From positions 1-64,000 of the forward strand of contig NZ_KB907991.1 in the NCBI RefSeq assembly GCF_000382265.1: a stretch of 64,000 nt of DNA, given 5' to 3'. The DNA is from Yoonia vestfoldensis DSM 16212. Its GTDB lineage: Bacteria > Pseudomonadota > Alphaproteobacteria > Rhodobacterales > Rhodobacteraceae. The notes below the pieces were generated by a model, which made no database searches, was not told where the DNA came from, and saw only the letters and a program-made list of their open reading frames with translations. This document shows, in pieces, positions 8,691 through 17,226 of this stretch. Both the position numbers and the translations under genes were made by a program. Positions within the stretch are counted from its first letter, which is position 1. The number at the start of each line of letters is the position of its first letter.

Positions 8691-9740
8691 TCAGCGCAGC
8701 GCTGCGATCATCGCCTGTGTTGCGGCCAGTTCCGGATCGGGAACCAGACCATATTCGGACAGCGGGCCACCGGGGCCTGCGATCTCGTCAGAGATGAAGA
8801 ATTCGACGAATTCCAGCAGGCCGGGGATCACGCCGATATGCTCTTGCTTGACGTAGAACTGCAGCGGACGCGACACGGGGTATTCACCCACCGAGATCGT
8901 CTCGGTCGAAGGTGTCACGCCGGACATGGTTGCGACCTGCAGGCGGTCGGTGTTGTTTTCGTAGAAGGACAGGCCGAACACGCCCATGCCGGTTGGCGTC
9001 GAATCGAGGTTGGCGAGCGTCTGGGTATAGTCGCCTTCGATATCGACCGAACGGCCATCCGTACGAACGGTCATGCAGGCCTCTTCGGCGGTGTCTTCGT
9101 CAACGCCGCCAGCCAGCATCGCGTCATAGAAACCACCCTGCTCGCAACCGGCCAGCAGCACGTTTTCGTCGAACACTTCACGGGTGCCGTGGTTGGTGCC
9201 GGGGATGAACGCGCTGATTTCCTGATCGGGCAGGTCGCCGTCGACGCCCATAGCTTGTGCGACTTCAGCAACTTGGGACCAGTTGGTCAGGGTGTTGGGC
9301 ACCAATCCGCCGTCGATGAAATGCTCGGCGGCCAGCGCGATGTGCCAGTGGATGGGCTCGAATGCAAAGGATGGGCCATTGATGTCCGAGGCAAAGACGA
9401 TGCCGTCATAGCCAAAGCGCACTTCGATCGGGGTCACACCGGACGAAAGGCAGCTTTCGCGCTCGGTCGCGCTCATCAAGGAAGAAGAATTGGCGATGTC
9501 GATCGTGCCTTCGCCGACGCCTTCGCACAGCATGCGACGGCCGGTCGACGAACCGCCGCCTTCGACCACGGGGGTCGCGAAATCGGTTTCAGCACCGAAG
9601 GCTTCGGCGACGATGTTCGCATATGGCAGAACCGTCGAAGAACCGGCGACCTGCACGTTATCACGGGACTGCGCCGACACGGCAGCGGCCGACAGCGTCA
9701 GCAATGCGATCGTCGCGGTGGAAAGTTTGAGGTGAGACAT
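8691..9740 (-). CDS. pstS: Phosphate ABC transporter substrate-binding protein PstS
   Basis: A 349-residue periplasmic phosphate-binding protein. It has a Sec signal peptide ending near AVSA (about residues 1-22), followed by VQVAGSSTVLPYANIVAEAF, the phosphate-loop start typical of the PstS/SphX family, and a GGGSSTGRR binding segment. It opens the phosphate operon on the minus strand and is preceded by AGGAGA and, about 60-100 bases further up, by a double Pho box. Expression is therefore expected to be strongly PhoB-dependent. Confidence 0.93.
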   Translation of the reverse strand: MSHLKLSTATIALLTLSAAAVSAQSRDNVQVAGSSTVLPYANIVAEAFGAETDFATPVVEGGGSSTGRRMLCEGVGEGTIDIANSSSLMSATERESCLSSGVTPIEVRFGYDGIVFASDINGPSFAFEPIHWHIALAAEHFIDGGLVPNTLTNWSQVAEVAQAMGVDGDLPDQEISAFIPGTNHGTREVFDENVLLAGCEQGGFYDAMLAGGVDEDTAEEACMTVRTDGRSVDIEGDYTQTLANLDSTPTGMGVFGLSFYENNTDRLQVATMSGVTPSTETISVGEYPVSRPLQFYVKQEHIGVIPGLLEFVEFFISDEIAGPGGPLSEYGLVPDPELAATQAMIAALR

Positions 9741-9801
9741 GACTTCTCCTGATCTCTGGTTCGGACGTCGATCGTCCTTGGTCGCTGCCTAGTTGCCTTG
9801 G

Positions 9802-9841
9802 GTGACGGTCATGTTTCAGATTTGTAACAGCAGTATGACAA
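9802..9841 (-). promoter_or_regulatory. Double Pho box upstream of pstS
   Basis: Reading the minus strand there are four 7-base units separated by 4 bases each: TTGTCAT, CTGTTAC, CTGAAAC and CCGTCAC. This 11-base periodicity of CTGTCAT-like repeats is the PhoB binding pattern, and two adjacent boxes would bind two PhoB dimers. It lies 62 bases upstream of the pstS start. This is direct sequence evidence combined with the known consensus. Confidence 0.82.
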
Positions 9842-10238
9842 TCGCCTGCTTTGTCGTGGGGATTCTTCCGCCGACCGCGTCATCTGCCGCAGCGGCCCGC
9901 CGCATGGCCAAATCGCGGTGCCAGGTACGCCCGGCGCCCCGATGAGCCAAACTTCGCCGCTCGCCAAATTGTTTCGCAAAAGCGGAAATGACCGCAGGAA
10001 AATCATTCCGTGGCCTTGTTTTTTATAACTTTCTTCCGCATCAGGCGACCATCTACCATGATCCCGGACCCTTTTGCCGTCCTGTCTTGTGAAACTGCCG
10101 TGACGGCACGTGGCGCGTTCTCTTGTCATTTCGAAACTTGCACCTGAGAGTTGCATATCCGGCGCTGACCCACCGGATGCAACCGATCTGCGGATTGTGT
10201 CGAATGCGCGTTCCGCCAGTGGTAACAGGGAGATTTCC
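9842..10238. other. Intergenic region between pstS and the peptide transporter
   Basis: About 400 bases separating the divergent pst and opp operons. Apart from the Pho box to its left, and the GGGAG ribosome binding site just before 10239, I see no gene, hairpin with T-run or known RNA motif. Promoters of the opp operon must lie here but were not resolved. Confidence 0.4.
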
Positions 10239-11870
10239 ATGACACTCAAAACACTACTCAAGGCCAGCAGCGCCTTTGTCCTGCTGTCCGCCGCCGCTGC
10301 CAATGCGCAGGCGACTCACCCCGAAACCGGCGAAACGCTGGCCGAGGTGCAGACCTTTACCTATCGCGTGCTGGACGAACATTCCTCGGTCGATCCGCAG
10401 GTCGTCGAGGATGTGACAGGGTCCGACATCGTGCGTGACCTGTTCGAAGGCCTGATGAACCAGAACGCCGCCGGCGAACTGGTGCCGGGCGTCGCCACGG
10501 GGTTCGAGATGTCCGAAGACGGGCTGAACTATACGTTCACGCTGCGCGACAATGCGCGCTGGTCCAATGGCGACCCCGTACTGGCCAGCGATTTTGTCTA
10601 TGCGTGGAAACGCGCCGTCGATCCGGAACTGGCGTCCGAATACGCGTGGTTCATGGAACTGATGTCCATCGAAAACGCTGCGGCGATCATCGCGGGCGAG
10701 ATGGACAAGGAAGAACTGGGCGTCGCTGCCCCCGATGACAGCACCTTTGTCGTCACCCTGTCGCAGCCCCTGCCCTATTTCGCGCAGATGACCACCCATT
10801 CGACCACCTTCCCCGTGCATCCCGCAACGGTCGAGGAATTCGGCTCCGAATGGACACGCCCGGAAAACATCGTCTCCAACGGGGCCTATGTGCTGCGCGA
10901 ACATGTCCCGCAGGAACGTCTGGTGCGCGTGCGCAACGAAAACTACTGGGACAACGAGAACACGATCATCGACGAAGTCACCTCGCTGGTCATCAACGAC
11001 GTGAACCAGAGCCTGACGCGTTACCTTGCCGGGGAACTTGACCGGACCGAAACACCTCCGGGCCAATTCCCGCGTCTGGCGCAGGAATACCCCGATCAGG
11101 CCGTCAGCATCCCGCGCCTGTGTTCGTACTATTACAACTTCAACCTGTCCGAGGGCGGCCCGGAGGCGTTGCAGGACGTGCGCGTGCGCCAAGCGCTGAG
11201 CCTTGCCGTGAACCGTGATGTCATCGTGAACAACGTGCTGGCCAGCGGTCAGACCGCCGCCTACAACTTTACCCCCGTGCGGACCGCGGATTTTGAACTG
11301 CCCGACATTCCTGCCGCGTCCATGTCGCAGGAAGAACGCAACGCAATGGCGGTCGAACTGATCACCGAGGCTGGCTATGGCATCGGTGGTGAACCGCTCA
11401 GCATCGAACTGCTTTACAACACCGACGAGGCCCACAGGAACGTCGCCGTCGCGATGAGCCAGATGTGGCAGCAGACGCTGGGCATCCAGACGACGCTGGC
11501 CAATCAGGAATGGCAGACATTCCTGCAAACGCGGGGCAACCAGAACTTTGAAATGGCGCGCGGCGCATGGTGCGGCGACTATAACGAAGCCTCGACCTTT
11601 CTTGATCTGGTGACCACCAATTCGGGCTACAACGATGCGAAGTATTCCAATGCCGAGGTCGATCAACTGATGGCGGACGCCAAGACTGCCGAAGACCCGC
11701 AGCCGAACTATACGCGTGTCGAACAGATCATCGCCGAAGAGATGCCGATCATCCCGATCTACCACTATGCCGACGGCTACATGTTCAACCCCGAACTGAA
11801 GGGCTGGCCTGTCGATAACGTCGAACAGAACTGGTACAGCCGCGAACTCTACAAGGTCGCCGGCGAATAA
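10239..11870 (+). CDS. oppA: Peptide ABC transporter substrate-binding protein (OppA type)
   Basis: A 543-residue periplasmic binding protein of family SBP_bac_5. The signal peptide has a hydrophobic core around residues 10-20 and likely ends at ANAQA (about residue 25). Conserved family segments include WSNGDPVLASDFVYAWKRA and VRVRQALSLAVNRD. The start at 10239 has GGGAG upstream; an in-frame earlier start would lack a proper signal sequence. It heads oppABCDF and likely delivers oligopeptides to OppBC. Substrate specificity (dipeptide, oligopeptide, murein peptide) is not determinable from the sequence. Confidence 0.9.
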   Translation: MTLKTLLKASSAFVLLSAAAANAQATHPETGETLAEVQTFTYRVLDEHSSVDPQVVEDVTGSDIVRDLFEGLMNQNAAGELVPGVATGFEMSEDGLNYTFTLRDNARWSNGDPVLASDFVYAWKRAVDPELASEYAWFMELMSIENAAAIIAGEMDKEELGVAAPDDSTFVVTLSQPLPYFAQMTTHSTTFPVHPATVEEFGSEWTRPENIVSNGAYVLREHVPQERLVRVRNENYWDNENTIIDEVTSLVINDVNQSLTRYLAGELDRTETPPGQFPRLAQEYPDQAVSIPRLCSYYYNFNLSEGGPEALQDVRVRQALSLAVNRDVIVNNVLASGQTAAYNFTPVRTADFELPDIPAASMSQEERNAMAVELITEAGYGIGGEPLSIELLYNTDEAHRNVAVAMSQMWQQTLGIQTTLANQEWQTFLQTRGNQNFEMARGAWCGDYNEASTFLDLVTTNSGYNDAKYSNAEVDQLMADAKTAEDPQPNYTRVEQIIAEEMPIIPIYHYADGYMFNPELKGWPVDNVEQNWYSRELYKVAGE

Positions 11871-11889
11871 GCTGACGGTTTGAAACCTG

Positions 11890-11919
11890 ACCTGCGCCTT
11901 CCCGACGGGGGGCGCAGGT
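11890..11919 (+). terminator. Intercistronic stem-loop between oppA and oppB
   Basis: A perfect 9-base stem, ACCTGCGCC / GGCGCAGGT, with a 12-base loop lies 20 bases after the oppA stop. Followed only by a T-rich but interrupted stretch, it probably attenuates transcription or protects the abundant oppA mRNA. Confidence 0.55.
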
Positions 11920-11945
11920 TGTCGTTTGTTGCAGCGGAGACTGTC

Positions 11946-12869
11946 ATGTTCAATTTCGTGCTGAAGCGTCTGGCGATCGCGATCCCGACGATCCTGATCC
12001 TGATCGTTTTGTCCTTCATGCTGATGTTCGCCGCCCCCGGCGGGCCGTTCAACAGCGAACGCCCCCTGCCGCCGCAGGTGCTTGCCAATCTCGAGGCGCG
12101 CTACGGGCTGGACCAGCCCTACTGGAAACAGATGTCTGACTACGTCGTGAACGTGGTCACGCGGTTCGATTTCGGCCCGTCGTTCCAGTACCGCGATCGG
12201 ACGGTGACCGATGTCATCATGCAAGGCTTTCCGGTCACGCTGACCTATGGGTTCTGGTCTTTCGTCGTCGCGGTCATCGTCGGCGTGTCGCTGGGCGTGG
12301 TCGCAGCGATCAAGCACAACACATGGCTTGATTATGTCGCCGTGGGCATTTCGGTCGGCGCGCAGGTGCTGCCAAACTTCGTCATGGCCCCTATTCTGGT
12401 GCTTGTCTTTACGCTCTGGCTGGGCTGGCTGCCGGGTGGCGGCTGGCAAGGCGGGCAATGGCAATACCTGATCCTGCCCGTGATCGCGCTGTCCACCAGT
12501 TACATGGCGTCGATTGCGCGGATCACGCGGTCCTCCATGCTGGAGGTGCTGAACGCCGGTTTCATCCGCACGGCGCGTGCCAAGGGCCTGCCGACATGGC
12601 GGATCATTCTGGGCCATGCACTCAAGCCCGCCATGCTGCCGGTGCTGTCCTATCTGGGGCCGGCATTCGTGCTGATGATCACCGGATCGGTCGTCATCGA
12701 CGTCTATTTCTCGACCGGCGGGATCGGGCAGTTTTTCGTCAATTCAGCCTTCAGCCGCGATTATGCGGTCATCATGGGGATCACCATTCTGGTGGGCGTG
12801 CTGACCATCCTGTTCAACCTTGTGGTCGACGTGCTTTACGCATGGATCGACCCCAAGATCCGCTATTGA
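11946..12869 (+). CDS. oppB: Peptide ABC transporter permease OppB
   Basis: A 307-residue inner-membrane permease. A first transmembrane helix (about residues 9-30) is followed by the OppB-type N-terminal region and a BPD permease domain whose coupling loop reads FIRTARAKGLPTWRIILGHALKPA. It pairs with OppC to form the pore for peptides. The start at 11946 is supported by GGAG upstream. The oppC start follows 10 bases after the stop. Confidence 0.92.
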   Translation: MFNFVLKRLAIAIPTILILIVLSFMLMFAAPGGPFNSERPLPPQVLANLEARYGLDQPYWKQMSDYVVNVVTRFDFGPSFQYRDRTVTDVIMQGFPVTLTYGFWSFVVAVIVGVSLGVVAAIKHNTWLDYVAVGISVGAQVLPNFVMAPILVLVFTLWLGWLPGGGWQGGQWQYLILPVIALSTSYMASIARITRSSMLEVLNAGFIRTARAKGLPTWRIILGHALKPAMLPVLSYLGPAFVLMITGSVVIDVYFSTGGIGQFFVNSAFSRDYAVIMGITILVGVLTILFNLVVDVLYAWIDPKIRY

Positions 12870-12879
12870 GGGGCGCGCG

Positions 12880-13806
12880 ATGTATCCCGACAAGACAACA
12901 GCCGCCGGATTGGTCGATGCCGCCCATCTGGCCGAGGTGCAGGGCCGGTCGTTGTGGAAAGACGCCCGCCAGCGGTTCATGCGCAACAAGGCGGCTGTCG
13001 CCGGTCTGGTCGCGCTTGTCCTGATCACGCTCTTTGCCTTTTTCGGCGGGTTTCTGGCGCAATGGAGCACGGAGGAAATCGACTGGCCGCTGATGGGCAA
13101 TGTCGCGCAGGCCGGTGGGCCAAGCATCGCGAACGGCCATTACTTCGGCGTCGATGAACTGGGCCGCGATCTTTATGCGCGCACAGTGCAGGGCACGCGG
13201 ATTTCGCTGCTAGTCGGTTTCGTGGGCGCAGCCATCGCGGTGATCGTCGGCACGCTTTACGGGGCGATTGCAGGCTATTTCGGCGGGCGCACCGACGGGG
13301 TGATGATGCGGATCGTGGATATCCTGATGGCGATCCCCTTCATGTTCGTGCTGATCCTGATGCTGGTGATCTTTGGCCGGTCGATCCTGATGCTATTCAT
13401 CGGGATCGGGCTGATTTCGTGGCTGGATATGTCGCGGATCGCGCGGGGCCAGACGCTGACGCTGAAAAACAAGGAATTCGTCGAGGCCGCCATCGCCATC
13501 GGTGTGCGCCCGATGACGATCATCCTGCGCCATATCGTGCCGAACCTGCTGGGGCTGGTCATCGTCTATGCCACCCTTCTGGTGCCCACCATGATCATCA
13601 CCGAAAGTTTCATCAGCTTTCTGGGGCTGGGCGTTCAGGAACCGGCCACATCGCTGGGCGCGCTGATTTCGGCGGGCGCGGGCCAGATGCAATATGGTGT
13701 GATCTGGCAACTGGCCTTTCCGCTGTTTTTCTTCATCGTGACGCTTTTTGCGTTCTTCTTCGTGGGCGACGGGCTGCGCGACGCGCTCGACCCCAAGGAC
13801 CGCTGA
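12880..13806 (+). CDS. oppC: Peptide ABC transporter permease OppC
   Basis: A 308-residue permease. The N-terminal cytoplasmic OppC_N segment (WKDARQRFMRNKAAVAGL) precedes the first transmembrane helix. The BPD domain begins near residue 100 and carries the loop FVEAAIAIGVRPMTIILRHIVPN. The start at 12880 follows GAGGGG. It is the partner of OppB, with oppD beginning two bases after its stop. Confidence 0.92.
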   Translation: MYPDKTTAAGLVDAAHLAEVQGRSLWKDARQRFMRNKAAVAGLVALVLITLFAFFGGFLAQWSTEEIDWPLMGNVAQAGGPSIANGHYFGVDELGRDLYARTVQGTRISLLVGFVGAAIAVIVGTLYGAIAGYFGGRTDGVMMRIVDILMAIPFMFVLILMLVIFGRSILMLFIGIGLISWLDMSRIARGQTLTLKNKEFVEAAIAIGVRPMTIILRHIVPNLLGLVIVYATLLVPTMIITESFISFLGLGVQEPATSLGALISAGAGQMQYGVIWQLAFPLFFFIVTLFAFFFVGDGLRDALDPKDR

Positions 13807-13807
13807 C

Positions 13808-14776
13808 ATGACCCTGCTGCAAACCAAAGACCTGATCGTCACCTTCGAGACAGCCGATGGCCCCGTGAACGCGGTCAACGGCGTGAATTTCAGCATCGAC
13901 AAAGGCGAAACGCTGGCCATCGTCGGCGAAAGCGGGTCGGGCAAAAGCCAGACAGCCTTTGCCATCATGGGCCTGCTGGCGCGCAACGGCCGCGCCTCCG
14001 GGCAGGCCCTGTTCGACGGGCAGGACCTGCTGGCGATGCCGCAAAAGGCGCTGAACAAGATCCGCGCCAATGATGTCGCGATGATCTTTCAGGACCCGAT
14101 GACATCGCTGAACCCCTATATCCGCATTTCCGACCAGATGGCCGAGGTGCTGACGCTGCACAAAGGGATCAGCAAACGCGATGCCATCACGCAATCGGTG
14201 CGGATGCTGGACGCGGTCGGCATCCCCGATGCCAAAGCGCGGATCAGCAGTTTCCCGCATGAATTTTCCGGCGGGATGCGCCAGCGGATCATGATCGCGA
14301 TGGCGCTGCTCTGCGAACCGCGCCTGTTGATCGCGGATGAACCGACCACAGCACTTGACGTGACAGTGCAGGCGCAGATCATGCGGGTGCTGGCCGATAT
14401 CCGGCGCGATTTCGGCACGGCGATCATCCTGATCACCCATGATCTGGGGATCGTGGCCGATGCCTGCGACCGCACACTGGTGCTCTATGGCGGGCAGATC
14501 ATGGAAGACGGGCCGACAGATGATGTCTTTGCGCGCCCGTCGCATCCTTATACCGCCGGATTGCTGCGCGCCGTGCCACGCCTTGACCGCGACGACGACG
14601 AATTGCTGACCATCGCGGGCGAACCGCCGGACATGTCGCGCCTGCCTGCGGGCTGCCCGTTCTCGCCGCGCTGTGCCGCCGTGATGCCGCATTGCCCCAC
14701 CGTGAAACCAAGGCTGGAAAGCTTCGACGGCACCCGCCGCCGTGCCTGCCACCTGCCAATTGACGAGGTCGCATGA
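13808..14776 (+). CDS. oppD: Peptide ABC transporter ATPase OppD
   Basis: A 322-residue ABC ATPase. Walker A GESGSGKSQ, signature FSGGMRQR and Walker B LLIADEPTTALD are all visible, and the C-terminal oligopeptide-transporter domain carries the cysteines of PAGCPFSPRCAAVMPHC that in this family can bind an Fe-S cluster. It energises peptide import with OppF. Its stop overlaps the oppF start by four bases, indicating translational coupling. Confidence 0.92.
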   Translation: MTLLQTKDLIVTFETADGPVNAVNGVNFSIDKGETLAIVGESGSGKSQTAFAIMGLLARNGRASGQALFDGQDLLAMPQKALNKIRANDVAMIFQDPMTSLNPYIRISDQMAEVLTLHKGISKRDAITQSVRMLDAVGIPDAKARISSFPHEFSGGMRQRIMIAMALLCEPRLLIADEPTTALDVTVQAQIMRVLADIRRDFGTAIILITHDLGIVADACDRTLVLYGGQIMEDGPTDDVFARPSHPYTAGLLRAVPRLDRDDDELLTIAGEPPDMSRLPAGCPFSPRCAAVMPHCPTVKPRLESFDGTRRRACHLPIDEVA

Positions 14777-15783
14777 TGGAACCGATCCTTTCCGTAAAAG
14801 ACCTGAGCGTCACCTTCGACATCCACCCGCAAGGCGCATGGCCCTGGACCAAGCCGCAGAAACTGCATGCCGTGAACGGGATCAGTTTTGATCTGGCCCC
14901 CGGTCAATGCCTTGGCGTCGTCGGCGAAAGCGGGTCGGGCAAATCGACCCTTGCGCGCGCCATTGTCGGTACCGTGCCGTCAAGCCATGGCAAGATCCTG
15001 TTCGAAGGCCGCGATCTGGCGTCGATGTCCCCATCGGCGCGCCGCGTGCATCGCAAGGATGTGCAGATGATCTTTCAGGACCCGCTGGCGGCCCTGAACC
15101 CGCGCATGACCGTGGGCGATATCATCGCCGAACCGCTGATCACGCATGAACCCAAAGTCCCCCGCGCCGAGGTCCGCAAACGTGTTCAGGCGCTGATGGA
15201 ACGCGTGGGCCTGCTGCCCAATCTCGTGAACCGCTATCCGCATGAATTTTCCGGCGGCCAGTGCCAGCGCATCGGGATCGCGCGGGCGCTGATCCTGAAA
15301 CCCAAACTGCTGATCTGCGATGAACCTGTCTCGGCGCTTGATGTGTCGGTGCAGGCGCAGGTGGTGAACCTGCTCCGCGAATTGCAGCGCGACATGGGGC
15401 TGTCGATGATATTCATCGCGCATGACCTGAGCGTGGTGAAACATGTCTCCGACAAGGTGATGGTCATGTATCTGGGCCGCACGATGGAAATGGCGGGCAG
15501 CAAAGCGCTGACCACCGGACCGCGCCACCCCTATAGTCAGGCGCTGATCGCCTCTGTCCCGATCCCCGATCCGGTGCTGGAACGCGCGCGCAAACGGCCC
15601 GTGCTGGAAGGCGAACTGCCGTCACCGCTGCGCCCACCGTCGGGCTGCGTGTTCCGCACGCGCTGTCCCAAGGCGCAGGCGATCTGCGCCGAGATCCGCC
15701 CGCCGATGACCGATGCCGACAACGGCCACATGGTCGCCTGCCATTTCGAGGAAAAGCAGGAAATGCTGGTTTTCGCGCGGTAA
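14773..15783 (+). CDS. oppF: Peptide ABC transporter ATPase OppF
   Basis: A 336-residue ABC ATPase paired with OppD. Walker A GESGSGKST, signature FSGGQCQR and Walker B LLICDEPVSALD are intact. The C-terminal domain again has the cysteine-bearing PSGCVFRTRCPKAQAIC segment. Two adjacent ATG codons (14773 and 14776) are available and the difference is trivial. It ends the plus-strand opp operon; the convergent urtE stop is only six bases away. Confidence 0.92.
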   Translation: MMEPILSVKDLSVTFDIHPQGAWPWTKPQKLHAVNGISFDLAPGQCLGVVGESGSGKSTLARAIVGTVPSSHGKILFEGRDLASMSPSARRVHRKDVQMIFQDPLAALNPRMTVGDIIAEPLITHEPKVPRAEVRKRVQALMERVGLLPNLVNRYPHEFSGGQCQRIGIARALILKPKLLICDEPVSALDVSVQAQVVNLLRELQRDMGLSMIFIAHDLSVVKHVSDKVMVMYLGRTMEMAGSKALTTGPRHPYSQALIASVPIPDPVLERARKRPVLEGELPSPLRPPSGCVFRTRCPKAQAICAEIRPPMTDADNGHMVACHFEEKQEMLVFAR

Positions 15784-15789
15784 AAGCCG

Positions 15790-16485
15790 CTAGATCGACA
15801 CCCGTTGCAGGATCGCGTCGCGCGTCACGGCGCTGGCGGGTTGCGACAACACCACCTCGCCCCGGTTCAGTACGCAGAACTGGTCGGCGAGGCTGTAGGC
15901 AAAGTCGAAATATTGTTCGACCAGCACGATGGCGATCTCGCCCTCGTCGCGGAGCAGCTCGATCACCTTGCCGATCTGCTTAATGATATTGGGCTGGATG
16001 CCTTCGGTCGGTTCGTCCAGCAAAAGGACGCGCGGCTGCGCGATCAGCGCGCGTGCGATGGCCAGTTGTTGTTGTTGCCCGCCCGACAGATCGCCGCCGC
16101 GCCGGCCCCGCATGTCAAAGAGCACCGGAAAGAGCTCGTAGATCCGGTCGGGGATCTTGTGGTCGCTGCGTGGCAGGCAGGCAAAGCCGGTTTGCAGGTT
16201 TTCTGTCACGGTCAACAGCGGAAACACTTCGCGCCCTTGGGGGACATAGGCGATGCCCGCCTGTGCGGCCTGTGCCGCGCGCGGGTGGTGCAGCACCTGC
16301 CCGTTCAGCGTGATGGTGCCGCCGGAATAGGGATGCCGCCCGGCGATGGCGCGCAACAGGCTGGTCTTGCCCACGCCATTGGTGCCCATCACCGCCGTGA
16401 CCACCCCCGCCTGTGCGTCCAGCGAAACACCCCACAGGATCTGCGACGCGCCATAATGCAGCGTCAGATTTTCGACTTTCAGCAT
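15790..16485 (-). CDS. urtE: Urea ABC transporter ATPase UrtE
   Basis: A 231-residue LivF-type ABC ATPase. Walker A GTNGVGKTS, signature LSGGQQQQ and Walker B VLLLDEPTEGIQPNII are present; the last string is the hallmark of UrtE. It forms the ATPase heterodimer with UrtD for high-affinity urea uptake. It is the final gene of urtABCDE and ends six bases from the convergent oppF stop. Confidence 0.93.
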   Translation of the reverse strand: MLKVENLTLHYGASQILWGVSLDAQAGVVTAVMGTNGVGKTSLLRAIAGRHPYSGGTITLNGQVLHHPRAAQAAQAGIAYVPQGREVFPLLTVTENLQTGFACLPRSDHKIPDRIYELFPVLFDMRGRRGGDLSGGQQQQLAIARALIAQPRVLLLDEPTEGIQPNIIKQIGKVIELLRDEGEIAIVLVEQYFDFAYSLADQFCVLNRGEVVLSQPASAVTRDAILQRVSI

Positions 16486-16488
16486 CTC

Positions 16489-17226
16489 TCAGCGCCCCAG
16501 ATATACATCAATCACCTGCTGGTTCTTGGTCACGTGATCTAATGACCCTTCGGCCAGCACCGACCCTTCGTGCAGCACGGTCACACGACAATCGAGACGG
16601 CGGATGAATTCCATATCATGTTCGATCACCACCACCGCCCGCGTCTGTGCCGCACGTTTCAAAAGGTCCGTGGTGTGTTCACGTTCCGCAGGCGTCATGC
16701 CCGCCGCCGGTTCATCGACCAGCAACAACCGGGGGTCCTGCGCCAGCAGCATCCCGATTTCCAGCCATTGTTTCTGACCGTGGCTCAGGTCGCCCGCGCG
16801 GTGTTCCAACCGCTCGGTCAGCCCCACCTCATCCGCCAGTTCGACAATCCGCTGGTTGTCGGCGGCGGTCGCTTTCCACGCCAGCACTGCGAAGGGTCCG
16901 CGTTTGTTTTTCAAAGCCATCGACAGGTTGGCGCGGACGGTCTGGTCTTCGAAGACGGTGGGTTTCTGGAATTTGCGCCCGATCCCGGCCTTGGCGATCT
17001 GGCTTTCGGACATCTTGACCAGATCGACCGACAATTCCCCCCATAGCACCCGGCCCGTATCCGGCCGCGTCTTGCCGGTGACGATATCCATGAACGTGGT
17101 CTTGCCCGCACCATTGGGCCCGATCACGGCGCGCAATTCCGGCTCTCCTATGGCAATCGACAGGTTGTTGATTGCGCGGAACCCGTCGAAGGTGACTGAA
17201 ACGCCCGAGACTTCCAGCAGGGTCAT
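16489..17226 (-). CDS. urtD: Urea ABC transporter ATPase UrtD
   Basis: A 245-residue LivG-type ABC ATPase. Walker A GPNGAGKTT, a signature of the form LSHGQKQWLEIGM (diagnostic for UrtD) and Walker B LLLVDEPAAGMT are seen. The start at 17226 overlaps the urtC stop by four bases (ATGA); longer in-frame starts lie inside urtC. The urtE start follows three bases after the stop. Confidence 0.93.
   Translation of the reverse strand: MTLLEVSGVSVTFDGFRAINNLSIAIGEPELRAVIGPNGAGKTTFMDIVTGKTRPDTGRVLWGELSVDLVKMSESQIAKAGIGRKFQKPTVFEDQTVRANLSMALKNKRGPFAVLAWKATAADNQRIVELADEVGLTERLEHRAGDLSHGQKQWLEIGMLLAQDPRLLLVDEPAAGMTPAEREHTTDLLKRAAQTRAVVVIEHDMEFIRRLDCRVTVLHEGSVLAEGSLDHVTKNQQVIDVYLGR

Noticed and set aside
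9809-10303. Open frame on the minus strand upstream of pstS
   Set aside because: It overlaps the Pho box and the signal-peptide part of oppA, has no ribosome binding site in the right place and no recognisable sequence.
10254-12617. Very long open frame on the minus strand across oppA-oppB
   Set aside because: It is antisense to two clearly recognisable transporter genes, shows only composition-driven His/Arg/Asp-rich sequence and has no family match.
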